A DNA stretch of 38,423 nucleotides, taken from a virus. The DNA lies in IMG/VR virus record IMGVR_UViG_3300046674_000251, positions 1 to 38,423 of that record. The stretch is one strand, 5' to 3'. Both the position numbers and the translations under genes were made by a program. Positions within the stretch are counted from its first letter, which is position 1. Each line of letters starts with the position of its first letter. The notes beneath the pieces are model-generated. The model was not told where the DNA came from. It saw only the letters and a program-made list of their open reading frames with translations, and did no database searches. This document shows positions 1 to 12,400 of this stretch, piece after piece.

Positions 1-102
1 CTGATTGCCTAGATTGACCTGATACTGCTTTGCCTCTGATTGATTCAAAAATGAAACACTGAAACAACTGACACACCCGATCCATCTGATTCTCTGACTG
101 CT

Positions 103-130
103 TATATATATACATATATATATATGTATA
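103..130. repeat. AT-rich palindromic TA block
   Basis: Alternating T and A bases with TACATATA/TATATGTA symmetry form a self-complementary, easily melted block. It is directly followed by GGGGGG at 131-136. It stands out sharply from the GC-rich surroundings. It could be a protein-binding site, a promoter element or a DNA-unwinding site; no function is assigned. Confidence 0.5.
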
Positions 131-352
131 GGGGGGTATGTATTGTGTTTATTGTTTAATATGTATCATTGGATCTACTCAGAAAAGTTCCCGCAAAACC
201 GGAACAGCTGTACCACTTGTCAGTGGTGTCACGAAAGTCCCGGGAGACTGAGTCGGTCGTCCCGCCCTGACGGCGGATTCCCGGGGATTCTTCCCCAACC
301 CCTCGCCTCCTACCGATTCTCCCCGGAACGTCCAGGTCACCCGGGTGAGGCG

Positions 353-383
353 TTGAGCGAACCGGCGGAAACCACGACATAAT
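353..383 (+). promoter_or_regulatory. possible promoter for the giant gene
   Basis: TTGAGC at 353-358 and CATAAT at 378-383 resemble -35 and -10 elements. The 19-base spacer is longer than the usual 17. The predicted transcript would start about 25-30 bases before the GTG at 419 and include its GGAGG (410-414). This rests on motif resemblance only. Confidence 0.3.
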
Positions 384-418
384 AGAGGGGACGTGTATAA
401 AACCTACCTGGAGGTATC

Positions 419-3400
419 GTGGCACTAGAGTCGTTGCGTGGAGTTGGCGGGAACGACCCGGGAGCTCCCGATGGCCTAGCTCAGCAGCACGCGGAACCTT
501 CGGGCGTCCTGGAGTCGCTGACCGAGAAGTATGGTACCCAGGCGCCTCGGTGGCAGACCGGCGGCCAGAGCGGCAGCACCGACAACGGCTGGATGAACGA
601 CTTCTACAAGCGCATGTTCACGCAGCGGGACGACTTTACCAACCGCAACGAGATGGCTAACTGGTACGGCGACTCGAGGCTCACCACCGTGGCGACGCGG
701 GACCAGAGCGTCAACGGCCGCGACGTGAAGTTCGGTGACGTGTGGGACAACGGCCGGCTCAAGTACAACCTCCTGGACAAGAAGAGCGGGTTCAGCGAGC
801 AGGAAGCCTACACGATTCTCGGCGACCTCATGCTGGAGAAGTCGACTCGAGAGCACGCCTACAAGAACCTGGACGTGGATCCGCAGGCCCTCAAGCGCGA
901 GGTGCAGCGCGCCTACGCAGAGGAAGCACCGAGGCAGGCGGCCGCGATGGGCGCACAGGCCCACCAGCAGGAAGTCGATCAGCTCAAGGGCTCGTGGGAA
1001 GACTCGCCCCTGGGGAACGGCGTCGCTGCAACGCTCGCTGGTGCTGCTGGCGGCGCGGCCACCGGCCTCATCGCCGGCCCCTGGGGTGCTCTCGCCGGTA
1101 CCCTCATTGGTGGCATCGGCGGCTTCCTGAACCAAGACTCCCTGGAGGACCAGGCAGCGCGCGCCTCGATTCAGACGGGCCAGGCGCTCCGGCAGGGCGT
1201 GCCGGACGGCCAGGAAGACAACATCCTTGGCGCAGTCTCCACCGGCCTGAAGCAGTGGGGCGGCGTTGCCTTGAGCTCGGCGAGCCCCCTGACCAACCTC
1301 GTCCACGGCGGCGTAGACGCCACTCAGGGTAAGGGTATCGGCGACAACAAGGTCGGCTGGTACGAGATGGACCGCTCGACCCCCGGTGGTATGGCCCTCA
1401 CTGGCCTCGGCCTGGCGGCCACCCTCGGCGACAGCCTCCTGCAGTTCGGCTCCGGCGTGGGCCGGGCCGTCTACCTGGGTGCCACGGGCGCCTCGGTCGC
1501 CGGCGGCGTCGGCCAGCTCTCCTCGATGGGTGGCGCAACCTGGGACGACCGCCGTGGCGACTTCCACTCCCCAGAGAACTTCGGCCAGTGGGCCGCCGCA
1601 ATCGGCGGCGTCGCGATCGATGCAGTCCAGATGGGCGGCGGCGCGGCAATCGCGAGTGCGGCCCGCCAGGGCGAGAAGGTCCTCGGCCGCACTATCAGTG
1701 ACGACGTGGCCGCAACGGCTGCGCAGGCGCGCGGCTCTCAGCACCTCGCCGGACGCGAGTTCCGCTTCGACGAGGCGGGCCGAGTGGCGAGTGTTCGCCC
1801 GAGCCTGCAGATCGTTGCCCCGAGTGAAGCGGTCCAGTGGGCCAGCGTCCGCGTCCAGGCCAACACGATGCGTGCCAAGGCTGCCGGTGCCGGCGGCGAC
1901 GTCCGGGCCGTGAGCACGGACGACTTCAACCAGATGCTCTACACGGCGGCGCTCGACCTGTCACACGGGTCACGCACCGCAAAGATCGCTTTCGTCAACG
2001 CCTTCGGTGAAGGTACTGAAGAAGCCGTCCAGGCTGTCCTCGAGCCGATCAGCCACGGCTGGACTCCGGAGTACGGCAACGTCGCGGAGAGCTTCCTCAT
2101 GGGTGCCGCGGCCGGCGCCGGCATGAGCGCGGGTGCCCGCGTGGGCCGGATGAGCCAGGACACCAAGGACTACCACCGGGTGAACACAGCCCTCGGTCTG
2201 CAGGGCATGGGGAAGATCGAGGCTGACGCCTGGAAGCAGATGTCCCGGGAGCAGAAGCAGACCATGAAGATGCTGCCCGCGATCGTCGAGAAGGACCTGC
2301 AGGAGAGCGCGGCCCGCGTCGCCGAGAGCATGGTTCACGAGGTTGTGACGTCCGAGGCCGGCATCGACCGGCTCGTGAGTGCACAGATCGCGAAGCGCGA
2401 CCAGGAGCTCACGAATGCGAACCCGGCCCTGGAGGGCACGTACCGAATCAGTGGCCTGCCGACCGTCGAGGTACCGAACCACCACGTCCAGACCTCCCTC
2501 AACACCACGCTCAAGCTGCTCCGGGCGAACGAAGACGGCCTGACGCTACGGCTCCAGGACCAGTCGATCGAACCTGCTGAGCGGACCGAGATTGAGACGG
2601 TCCTGCAGGCGCACGGTGCCCTGAACGCGCAGCTGACCCCGCTGCTGCACGAGGTCGAGGCGACGACCTCCCGCGACGAGCTCGACACCGTCATCGGCAA
2701 GATCAACAGCCTCCTGCAGGCGGCGTGGGACAGCACCCAGGCCCAGGGCGGTGCGATGGCAAAGGCCGTCGGCGTGCTCCTGTCCCGCAGCCCGAACAAC
2801 TCTGACGGCTCGTTCCAGATGCTGCTGCCCCAGGTGCTGCCGGAAGCAACCGAGAGCGGCTCAGACGGCCTGCTGCAGGTGAGCCAGGCGATCCTCAAGG
2901 CGATCGACGGCGACTGGGACGGCGACACCATGAAGCAGCACGCGGCTCTACGGCCCGTGCAGTTCCGGAACGATATCGCTCAGGACGCCGTGTGGCGGAG
3001 CTTCCGGCTAGGCCAGAACTTCCTGTCCACCACGGACGGGACCCCGAAGATCGGAGTCCGTGCATACGAGGAGCGCGAGCTGCGCGCCGTCGCCGAGGAC
3101 CTGCTGTACGGTACAGACCTGCAGAGGGACAACGCCAAAGCCTTCCTCTCCAACATGGATGGCTGGCTGCGCGCCGCCTTCCGTCGAGTCCCGAACATCG
3201 ACGCGATCGCGAAGGACTACCTCGAGCTGGTCCGCACCGGCACCCCCAAGTCCAAGGAGTACCTGCTCCGCCGGCTGGCGACCGAGGGCGCAGACGCGAT
3301 CCTCGAGATCTCGCAGGACGGTGTGCCCGGCTACCTGACCCCGATGAGCAACCCGTACCTGGTCCTCGACCAGCAGCTGAACGTCCTGCTGCAGCAGTAC

Positions 3401-6400
3401 CAGGAGTCTTCGGCCCCGATCCGGACGGCAGACCGCGAGGTCAACCTGCACAGCAACCCGCAGCCCCTGCTGCCCGGCGCCCCCATCGCCGAGCGGGCAG
3501 CGGTCGAGGCCGCCCTGACCGGCATCACGCTGCACCAGGCGATCGTGGGAACCGATGGGTTCCGTGCCCCACAGCACCTCCACTACTCGGCCCTGCGCTC
3601 ACAGATCGAGGCCGCCGGTCACGATGTCCCGACCGAGCTCGACAGCCTCGTCATGCTCTACGAGCTGATCAACGCAGGCATGCGGACGCCTGCGAACGAG
3701 GAGATCTTTACCCACGACGACATCGGCCAGCGGGCGATGCGGGCCCTGCTCTCCTACACCAAGGAGTTCAACGCCAACACGCAGGTCTTCCAGACGGCCG
3801 CCCTGGTTGCCGGCCTGCAGGTACCGAACTACGTGCCCGACGACGCCGCGGGCTTCCGCATCGTCGATGGCCACCAGAGTATGGCACAGTTCATCCTGAA
3901 GCAGGTCGCGGACGCGGTCGAGATGGAGCACCGCGCCGACGGCACCTGGGGAGAAGACGAGAACCTCCAGACCGAGGTCGGCCAGCTGCGCGCGATGGCT
4001 CCTGGCGACGCGTGGTTTAGGATCCTCGGTGACGTGCGAGCCTTTGCCCTGACCGGCAACACGAGCAACGCGTTCGCCGCGAACCTTACGGCCAACCAGA
4101 TCCGTGCGGACTACCTGAACAAGACGCCCCTGGGCCGCGAGGACTACCGCGAGCGCATCAAGATGGACGTTCGGTACCCGCGTGGTGCGAGTCACAACCT
4201 GCCGTACTCGATGGATGAGGTCGTCGACAAGACCGTCAGCGAGTACTCGATCTTCGCCGACGCCCTCTTTGAGAGTGCCGACAACGAGCTGAGCTTCGAC
4301 TCGACGAAGGGAGAGCTCCACGGCCGGAAAGCTAAGCGCGACTCGGACATGCTGGACAACATTGAGAACTCGATGAAGTCCGCCCGCCTCGCGGTGCAGC
4401 GCCTGGCCGGCGAGCTCTACAAGAACCGCCAGCTGACCAAGAACGGCAAGCTCGACTACGACAACCTGGCCCGGATTCTCGACGCGAACCCGGACTTCGC
4501 CCGGAGCCTGCTGAACCTCATTCAGGACGACGTCGCCCACATCGTGCTCCGCCAGGAAGAAGGCGGCCGGATCGGCTTCCAGCGGTGGTTCCTGGAGATG
4601 TTGCTGGAGGAGAACCCGGCTGAACAGGCCATGATGTACTTCCGCGGCGTGTTCCTGGCCCAGCTCAGCGCACACAACGCTGTCGAGAACCCCCGCGACT
4701 CTGACGACCGCCTTGTCCGCCTGTACCTAGAGCTGCGGACGGAGCCGGCGCGGGCCGCCGAGTTCCAGAAGAAGCTGTTTGAAGCCAAGGACGTGCGGGA
4801 CTTCATGCGGTGGGTCAACATGACGCACCTCACCGGCGCCCCGCAGCTCGCCTGGTTCCGTGACGCAGCCGAGTTCGACTCTTCCCAGACGAAGGGTGGC
4901 TGGAGCCGGTCCCTGCCCGGAGCCGAGCTGCGCGAAGCGATCACGAAGTTCTCCAAGGAGAGCATGCGCTTCTACGCGTTCGCCGAGCAGGAGATCCTGC
5001 AGGACATGGAAGACGCGAGCATCATCACTCAGCTGGGCCAGGCGCTGTCTCAGCTCGAGGACGGCCGGCAGACCGACGCCGACCCGCTCGTGAAGGACGC
5101 GCTCCGCCACCTGGAGATGATTGGAGCTCTGCCCCAGGGCCTCGGCCCGATGGTGATGCGCCAGGGCCCTGTCGGGCTGACCTTTGGTATCTTTGGCAGC
5201 GCGACGGATAAGGGCAAGGCCGCTGATCCGATCGCCCCACTCGCCCACGACCAGGCTCGTGCCGAAGCCATGCACCAAGAGACCGGCTACGAGCAGCTGG
5301 TCGCACTCTTGACGAGCCACGATGCCGACTCTGTGGCACAGAACCCACAGGTTCTCGCCCAGCGCGATGTCCGCATGATGGACAACGAGGGTCGGACGGC
5401 AGAGTGGACTCCGCTCAAGCTCCAACAGCTCGTGGACCTATGGAAGGATCCGGAGAACCGCCCGGCACTCCGGGCTGCACTCTTCCCCTCGACGTGGGAG
5501 GTACAGCAGAGCGGGTCTCTCGCACAGCAGCACCTCACAGGCACGTCCCTCAAGGCTCTGCTCAGCGGCGAGACCTATGAGCGGATGCTCAGTGGCCGAG
5601 CTTTCCAGGACGACCTGAACTACGCGTCGATGGTCGACGCCCTGGGCAAGAAGCACGGCACCACCTACGCGATCCAGCGCCGGGTGACGGCCTTCGCCCT
5701 CGCCCAGCAGAGCGCTTCCCGCTACAAGCTCTCCATCGAAGACGTCGAGTCAATGGTGGACGACCTCTACCGCCAGTACACCAAGGCTCTCCGAGTCGCG
5801 GCAGAGTTCCGGGAAGACCCCAAGATCGCCGAGGCGATCAACGATGCCCTGGATGCAATGCAGCAGGAGCGCCAGTTCGGTCGGACTGACCCTGAGATCG
5901 TTAGCAGCATCAAGAAGTACCTGCTCACCAGCATGGAACCGGCGTCTATGCAGCTGTCTCCAGAAGAGATGTCCTTCTACGATGAGCGGAAGGACGCGCT
6001 GGAAGCCCTCTTCGCGACGGACACCTTCGAGAAGATGATCCGTGCGTACACGATTAACTGGGACGACCCCCAGGACGTCAAGTACAAGAAGCGGCTGCTC
6101 GCCCAGCTCGTCCACGACAAGCCGAACTACGTCGAGGCTATCGCCGACCGGCCTGAGATCTCCCACCTGCGCTCCCTGAGCATGACGGATGACCTCGACA
6201 AGACCATCATCCTCCACCCGAACCCGGAGGCTGACCAGGAGGCATGGGACGCTGTAGCCCAGCAGGTGCTCTCCGTCATGTTCGACACCGTGGAGACGAC
6301 TGCAAGCACGAACGTACCGAGTGCGCTCGCCGCGAAGCAGATGACGGCGAAGCTCATCAAGGCTACGGACGACACCCTGGACCGAGAGAACCTCGGGAAC

Positions 6401-9400
6401 GCCCAGTTCTGGGATCCTAGCTACCGCTACCTCATCGACCACCTGCTCAACCCGGACTCCGCAGAACTGAAGGCAGCCGAGGAGTTCCGCCAGGTCGTCT
6501 TGGGCAAGGAGAACTACGCCCGGATGTACTCCCTCAAGGACTTCACCGATGCGATCGGTGTCCTGATGGATCCCTCGAAGTACGGGCCCTGGACGAGTGA
6601 CATCGCGCGGATGAGCGTTGATGCGATGAACCGCTTTGACTCCTCCGGCGCCGGCCGGCAGGTCGCGAGCTCGGGCATCTCCTACTCCAAGCAGGCTGCC
6701 CTCTCCCGGGCTACCGGCCGTACCTTCCAGAATCCCGGAGCGACTGTTGCCCGGACCTACACGATCGATGAGCCTAAGCTGAAGCTGCTGCGCCAGGGTG
6801 AGGCGGATCTCTTTGCACCCGGCGGCATGGCGGCTGCGGCCCCGGGAGCTCCGATGGAGAACCTTGCCCTGCTGAATGGCCGGTTCGTCACCGAGGTTCA
6901 CCTGTCGTACCGTGAGAAGGGCGGCTCGCCTGTCGATGTGGACCTCCTCGCGGATCCCGCGGTCCGCGTCAAGGCAGCCCAGTCCTACGTGGGCCAGGGC
7001 GCGACCAAGAAGCTCCCGTACCAGGCGACGAACATCAACCTGCTCCTGGCTTCAATCAACTCGGTGCTTCCGGAGGACGCGACCGACCTGCAGCTGGACG
7101 TCTCGTTCTTCCACCCGCAGGACCAGCCGGCTCACCCGGACTTCGCCAACAACATCTTCTTCGAGGGCCTGGGTCTGCCGCCCAGTGCCGACCACTACAA
7201 CTCACTGATCGAAGCCCTCTGGCTCAGTGATGACGGCCTGAACGTCTTCGACCAGGCTGCAGCCCTGAAGGCGAACAAGAAGGGCGTGCTCTCCCTCCGG
7301 AACCCGGAGCTGGCCGCTCAGCAGGCTATCACGGCCTTGGAGGACCCGACCGACGTCTACGGGACTCTCCAGAGGAAGCTCGCGCACCTCATGACGACCA
7401 GCCTCGGGCACAAGGTGCTGGAGCCGATCTACGCGCCGGCCGTCTTCAAGGACCTCAAGATGCGGCACGCGCTCCGCGTGACGACGGGAGAAGTCACAAC
7501 CCTGCTCTCTGCCGACCAGGCGATCGAGCTGCAGAAGAGCGGCGGCATCACGGCGGACTCGCTCGAGCTCGTCACGATCAGCCCGCGCGTGCTGCGGACT
7601 CTGCTCGGCGAGCAGGACCTGCAGGGTGTGACCCGGCCGTTCACTGACGCACCGACCGTGAACAGCGCGGGCGTGACTGTCTGGACCAACGACCTGCAGG
7701 CACTCGCCGAGGAGCGGATGCCCGGCCTCCTGGAGACCGGCACGATGACCTTGGAGGAGGTCATCAAGGAAACCCGGATCGGCCGGCGCAGCGCCCTCGC
7801 GCAGTCCACCGTCCGTCCGGCCCTGACCCGCGAGCAGCGCGCTAAGTTCGCAGACCGAGCGGCTCGCTGGGAGCGCAAGGCCGAAGAGGTCGAGTACAGC
7901 CGCCTGCGGAACGACGCGACCCGGGCACGCCTAGTGGAGCATCGCGAGCAGGGCCTGGCCATGATCAACCAGGACCGCTCGATCCTGAGTGACATGGGCC
8001 ACTTCGCCTTGCGTGACATGGGTCTCAAGATCGATCTCCCCGTGGGCATCGATGTCGCTACCGACAAGCAGACGAATGAAGTCGTCCGGCGGAAGTTCAC
8101 CGAAGCCATCGCCTTCAAGGACACTGCAACGATCGTGGTGTACTCGCACGACGGCACTGTGAAGGGTGAGCGTCGCAACGGCGTGATCCACAATCTCAGT
8201 CAGTTCGAGGATCCGGGTGACCACGAGAGTAGGGCCTACTCGCTCATCCGCGGCGACGGTGCCGTCATCAGGATCGACTCGTTCGCGGGGACCGCGGACC
8301 CAGTGGAGCGCCTGCGAGAAGCCACGGCTGTTGTCAAGGCTGCGGCGGGACGAGGCGTCCACATTGCCCTCGCGACAGGCAACCCGAAGCACGTCGACAT
8401 CGAGCTCCGCTACCAGCTCGGCCCGGTCCTGGAGGCAATGGGCTACAAGTCGGTGGCCGGCGCCCCCGGCGTGTGGACCCCGCTCCAGGAGGCGGATCTC
8501 GAGTCCAAGACCCTGGAGGCCCGCAACTCACGGCTCGTCGAGGTCCGGCACCTGGACAGCGCCAGCCACGTCGCAGTCTTCAACGCGACGCGGGGTGTGA
8601 ACGTCGAGGAGAGCGCCGCGCTCATCAACAACATCCACCGCAAGGACGGCCGAGAGGTCGCGCTCGCCCGTGACCTCGCACCGACGATGGCCTTCAGCGG
8701 CTTCAACACGGCAGTCACCAACGATCAGAAGGACCTCGTCCGGCGTACCCTGGCCGCCTACCAGCAGCCGGAGAAGCTCGACCACCTGTTGAAGCTGACT
8801 GACAAGGTCACACCCGCCCCGAAGAAGAAACTCTTCAGCCGGGACAAGACCCAGGATGAGCGGAAGACCGAACTCGAGGCGGCTCTCGTCAAGGCGCTGG
8901 ACAACCTCGACACTAATGGCTTGCCCCGGCAGGACAGCGAGTTCGCTCCCGGTGACATCATCGCGCTCGTCGGCCCGAAGAATCAGGTCATCCTCTACCG
9001 TCACGGCTACGAGCCGATCAAGAGCGACAAGATGCTCCGAGAGATGCTGGCCGAGCCGGATGCCGACGGGACTGCCGGGAGGATCGCGATCTACGGCGCG
9101 ACACCTCTGGAAGACGCGACGACGCACACGGGCAAGGTCATCAAGTGGAACACGACCCCCGGCTACGGACTGGTCCTGGAAGAGCGCATTCCGCTCCAGG
9201 CACTCGGCAACAAGACCGTGCTGGAGCGGAACGGCATGAAGCTCGTCGGAATCAGCATGGACGGCAGTGGCGTCCAGCTCCCGGAGTTCGGCCCGCTTGC
9301 CCGCTGGGAAATCGACTACATCATGAGCTGGGAGGACTCGCTCAGCAAGGAGAACTACGACGGCACCATTCGGACAGCTCGGAACGCTATCGGCTACCTG

Positions 9401-12400
9401 GGCTTCGACTTCGTCGGGACCTACGCTAAGACCCTCTTCGGCGTCTCGGACCAGGATTACGCAGCGATGTCGCTCGAAGACAGGCGCTCGCTGCAGAGCC
9501 TCATCAAGGACTTCTTCACGGCTGTCGGCCGGCGGGAGAAGCTCTCTATCCTGCAGGTCGATCAGATGCAGCGGACGCTGTTTAGCTTTGATCCGATCGC
9601 TGACGCGACGGTCAAGACTATTCTGGGTGACTCGCTGATTGCACCGCTCCTGAAGAGCGACCGACTAGTCAAGCTCGAGCGGGCCGACTGGACACCGGAG
9701 GATACTGCCACAGTGGCAGCTATCCTGTACATGCAGAGCCCTGGCGCCACCGCCGATCACATCCTCGGTGCCGCCGGCTTCGGCCCGGAGGCACGAAAGG
9801 GAACCTACCAGTCGTTCCTGCCGCCAGAGCTCTTCACGAGTATCTTCGACAGGGCCCCGATGGGCAGCGAGCTCCGTACCTGGTTCTTCGACAAGCTGAA
9901 CCGCCAGATGTACAAGGAACCCGCTGCTCCAAAGAAGCGCCAGACAGGCTACCACCTGGCTCAGGACTGGACATTCACGGTCTTGAACGAGGATCCTGCA
10001 AAGAACCTCGAAGGCTACCTGCAGTTCTCTGAAGCCCACTCGACGGGCGACAACCCGACCTTGTCGAACATGGCGATGGACCGGAACCAGAAGCAGAACG
10101 TGAGCCGGCAGCAGACCCTCGTGGCCGAACAGTCTCTCGGGGCGGACTTCGCTAGTGCGAAGGGCCTCAAGAAGACCCAACGGTTCATTGCGCGTGAGGG
10201 CATCAAGGATGTCACCACGACGGCCGACTTGTTCGAGATGATGAACGGCGGAACCAGCTTTGCTCCGCAGCCCAAGCACTCTCGAGTGATGAACGTTGCG
10301 ACTCACATGGCCCTGGAGAACGGCCGGAAGGAGCGCCGGAAGTTCCAGCAGGTCCTCAACAAGACCAAGTGGGACGAGGCCCAGGTCGCAGCCTACGACA
10401 AGCGTGTTGCCGAGATCATGAACTCGCTGGGGCTCGCCCAGGAGTACGCGCACATGGCGGACTGGTGGGTCCGCATGTGGGCTCTCGCGCCTCGGGATCC
10501 CGAAGCAACGACGACCGCCGGCGAGGGCTGGGTCACTGCGGCGCACGCGATGGAGAGCCTCCAGAAGATCCAGCAGAACGTCGCGCAGAACCACTTCCCC
10601 ACGCACGGTAGCATGATGCCCTTCATGAGCTTCAACGAGACCTACCTGCTCGCGCAGGCAGCACTCAACAACAAGGGCAGCTGGCGGCCGGAGAACGTCA
10701 ACACGGAGAGCGACTTCTACCACGCCGCACTCGGCATGATCAAGAGCAAGTTCGATCCTGCCTTCCGCGTCGCGGCTGACGGCTTCCTCCAGAGCTTCCG
10801 CAACGCCGGCGAGGACTTCGCCTCCATGCAGATGACTGTCGATGAAGTGCGCGAGCTCGATCTCCTGGATCCGCGGACGAACGAGCTGATCCTGACTTGG
10901 AACCGGAACCAGGCGATGAACCTGGATGACCCGATCATCACGGATGCCTACAACGCGCTGCTGACGGACCTGTTCGACGGGCAGCAGACCCAGGATCCGC
11001 TGATTCGTAGCAACCGGAAGATGCGGAAGTGGCGCGAGGACACGGACCAGGCGCAGCCGGTGGCCCAGACCCTCGCGGACTACAAGGCACAGGGTGCACG
11101 GTTCGTCCACTACGGGACGACGACGAGCTCCCTGATGCGGATCCTGACCGACCTCCGCGCAGCGAACGGTATGTTCAACCCGTTCCTGTACGCTGTTGCG
11201 CCTCTCGAAATGGGCATCCGCAACATCCTGGAGGACGTCTCCTCGATCGTTACCGGCGACGGGACGACGGGCCTCGGAGCCAAGCTCAACCCGGACTTCG
11301 ACCCCGTACTCGCGAAGGCAGCGAACACCCTCTACAGTGACATGGGCCGGAACCAGGGCTTCAAGGGCATGATGTACCGTGAGCTGGTCACGCGGCCGCA
11401 CCTGCACAACGCTGGCCGGGTGGAGAAGTTCGCCCACATGCTCGCACAGGTGGGCGGCAGCTGGCAGGATCCCTCGTACGGCATGTTCCAGAAGACGATG
11501 GCAAAGCGGTACGTCGAGTCGGTTCTCCGGCACGTCGTAAGCACCGGCAGCCAGACGACTCTGACCCCACGTCGTGTCATCGAGATCCTCTCGATGGATC
11601 CTGAAGGCATTCAGAAGGCGCTGCCCGAGGCACACCGTTATGCGATGAACACGATCGCGAACGTTCGGAGCCTCAAGCCGACAATGGCCTCGCTCATGTA
11701 CAAGTCGGTCCTGGATCCGCTCAAGGCCAACGGAAACCTCGCGATCAACGTGCCGGCCAACCTGACGAACATTACGACCCTGTTCCTGCCCTACGCGATG
11801 AACGTCGCGACCAACATGCTCGGCCTCCAGGGGCTGAACGCGATGGCTGCCGTGCTCGCCAGCGGCAAGGGCGGCAAGAAGCTGGGCAAGATGCAGGCGT
11901 GGCTGCAGGGTGTCGAGTACGACCCTGCGATCCACGGTGTAGACTTCGCTGCAGAGACCCTGGAGAGCGTGGACCTGGCCGACGCCTTCATCCGGAGCGG
12001 CATGACCCACACTGCGCTCATGGGCCTGGGTCTGCTCGGCCAGTCTCTCGGCCTGACCGGCGGTGGAGACGAGGAAGAGCGTCGCCGGCGCCGGGCGGAG
12101 GAATTCGCTGGCGTCGGACACCTCTACGACCCGCGCGATATTGCGAATGACTTCCGAAACGCGGACGCAATCTTCTTCGACAACCTGCCGGAGTGGATCC
12201 CGTTCGCGGGAAACCTCAAGGAGCTCTTCGAGGTCCAGGGCCCGGAGGCCCCCGGTGGCTCCCGCAGCATGGCTCAGCTACACTGGACGCTGAAGCAGTT
12301 CATCAGCCCCATGATGGGCATGGAGCGGTTCATCCAGACGGGCGACTTCCGCCAGGTCCTGTGGGGCTTTGAGGACGCGCTCGGCTCGATGCCGCTCGTG

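Larger units (their letters stand above)
1..418. other. non-coding left region
   Basis: No convincing gene lies here. The first 100 bases contain many CTGA/CTGATT words (for example at 1, 19, 36, 86 and 94). They are followed by an AT-rich alternating TA block (103-130) and a G-run at 131-136. The rest (about 180-390) is GC-rich and has no recognisable coding sequence; the only + strand frame (143-382, TTG start) has a composition unlike the neighbouring proteins. The region leads into the giant gene, so it probably holds the rightward promoter and perhaps the genome end. Whether position 1 is a physical terminus cannot be decided from this window. Confidence 0.6.

Noticed and set aside
143-382. 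Open frame with TTG start in the left region
   Set aside because: The composition is unlike the phage's other proteins, no family is recognised, and it spans a GC-rich leader with a likely promoter.
2912-2926. DWDGD as a mere calcium-binding loop
   Set aside because: The flanking R-x-P, Q/P spacing, following M and H, and the downstream N-x-L-S-x-x-x-G-x-P element fit beta-prime; a calcium loop would not explain them.
6918-6980. S-P-V-D-V-D segment near residue 2170 as a beta-subunit barrel
   Set aside because: Weak resemblance to the region after the beta lysines, but the two lysines are missing upstream.
9665-12121. Long - strand open frame antisense to the giant gene
   Set aside because: A mirror of strong codon bias in GC-rich DNA; no recognisable protein and no separate ribosome binding site.
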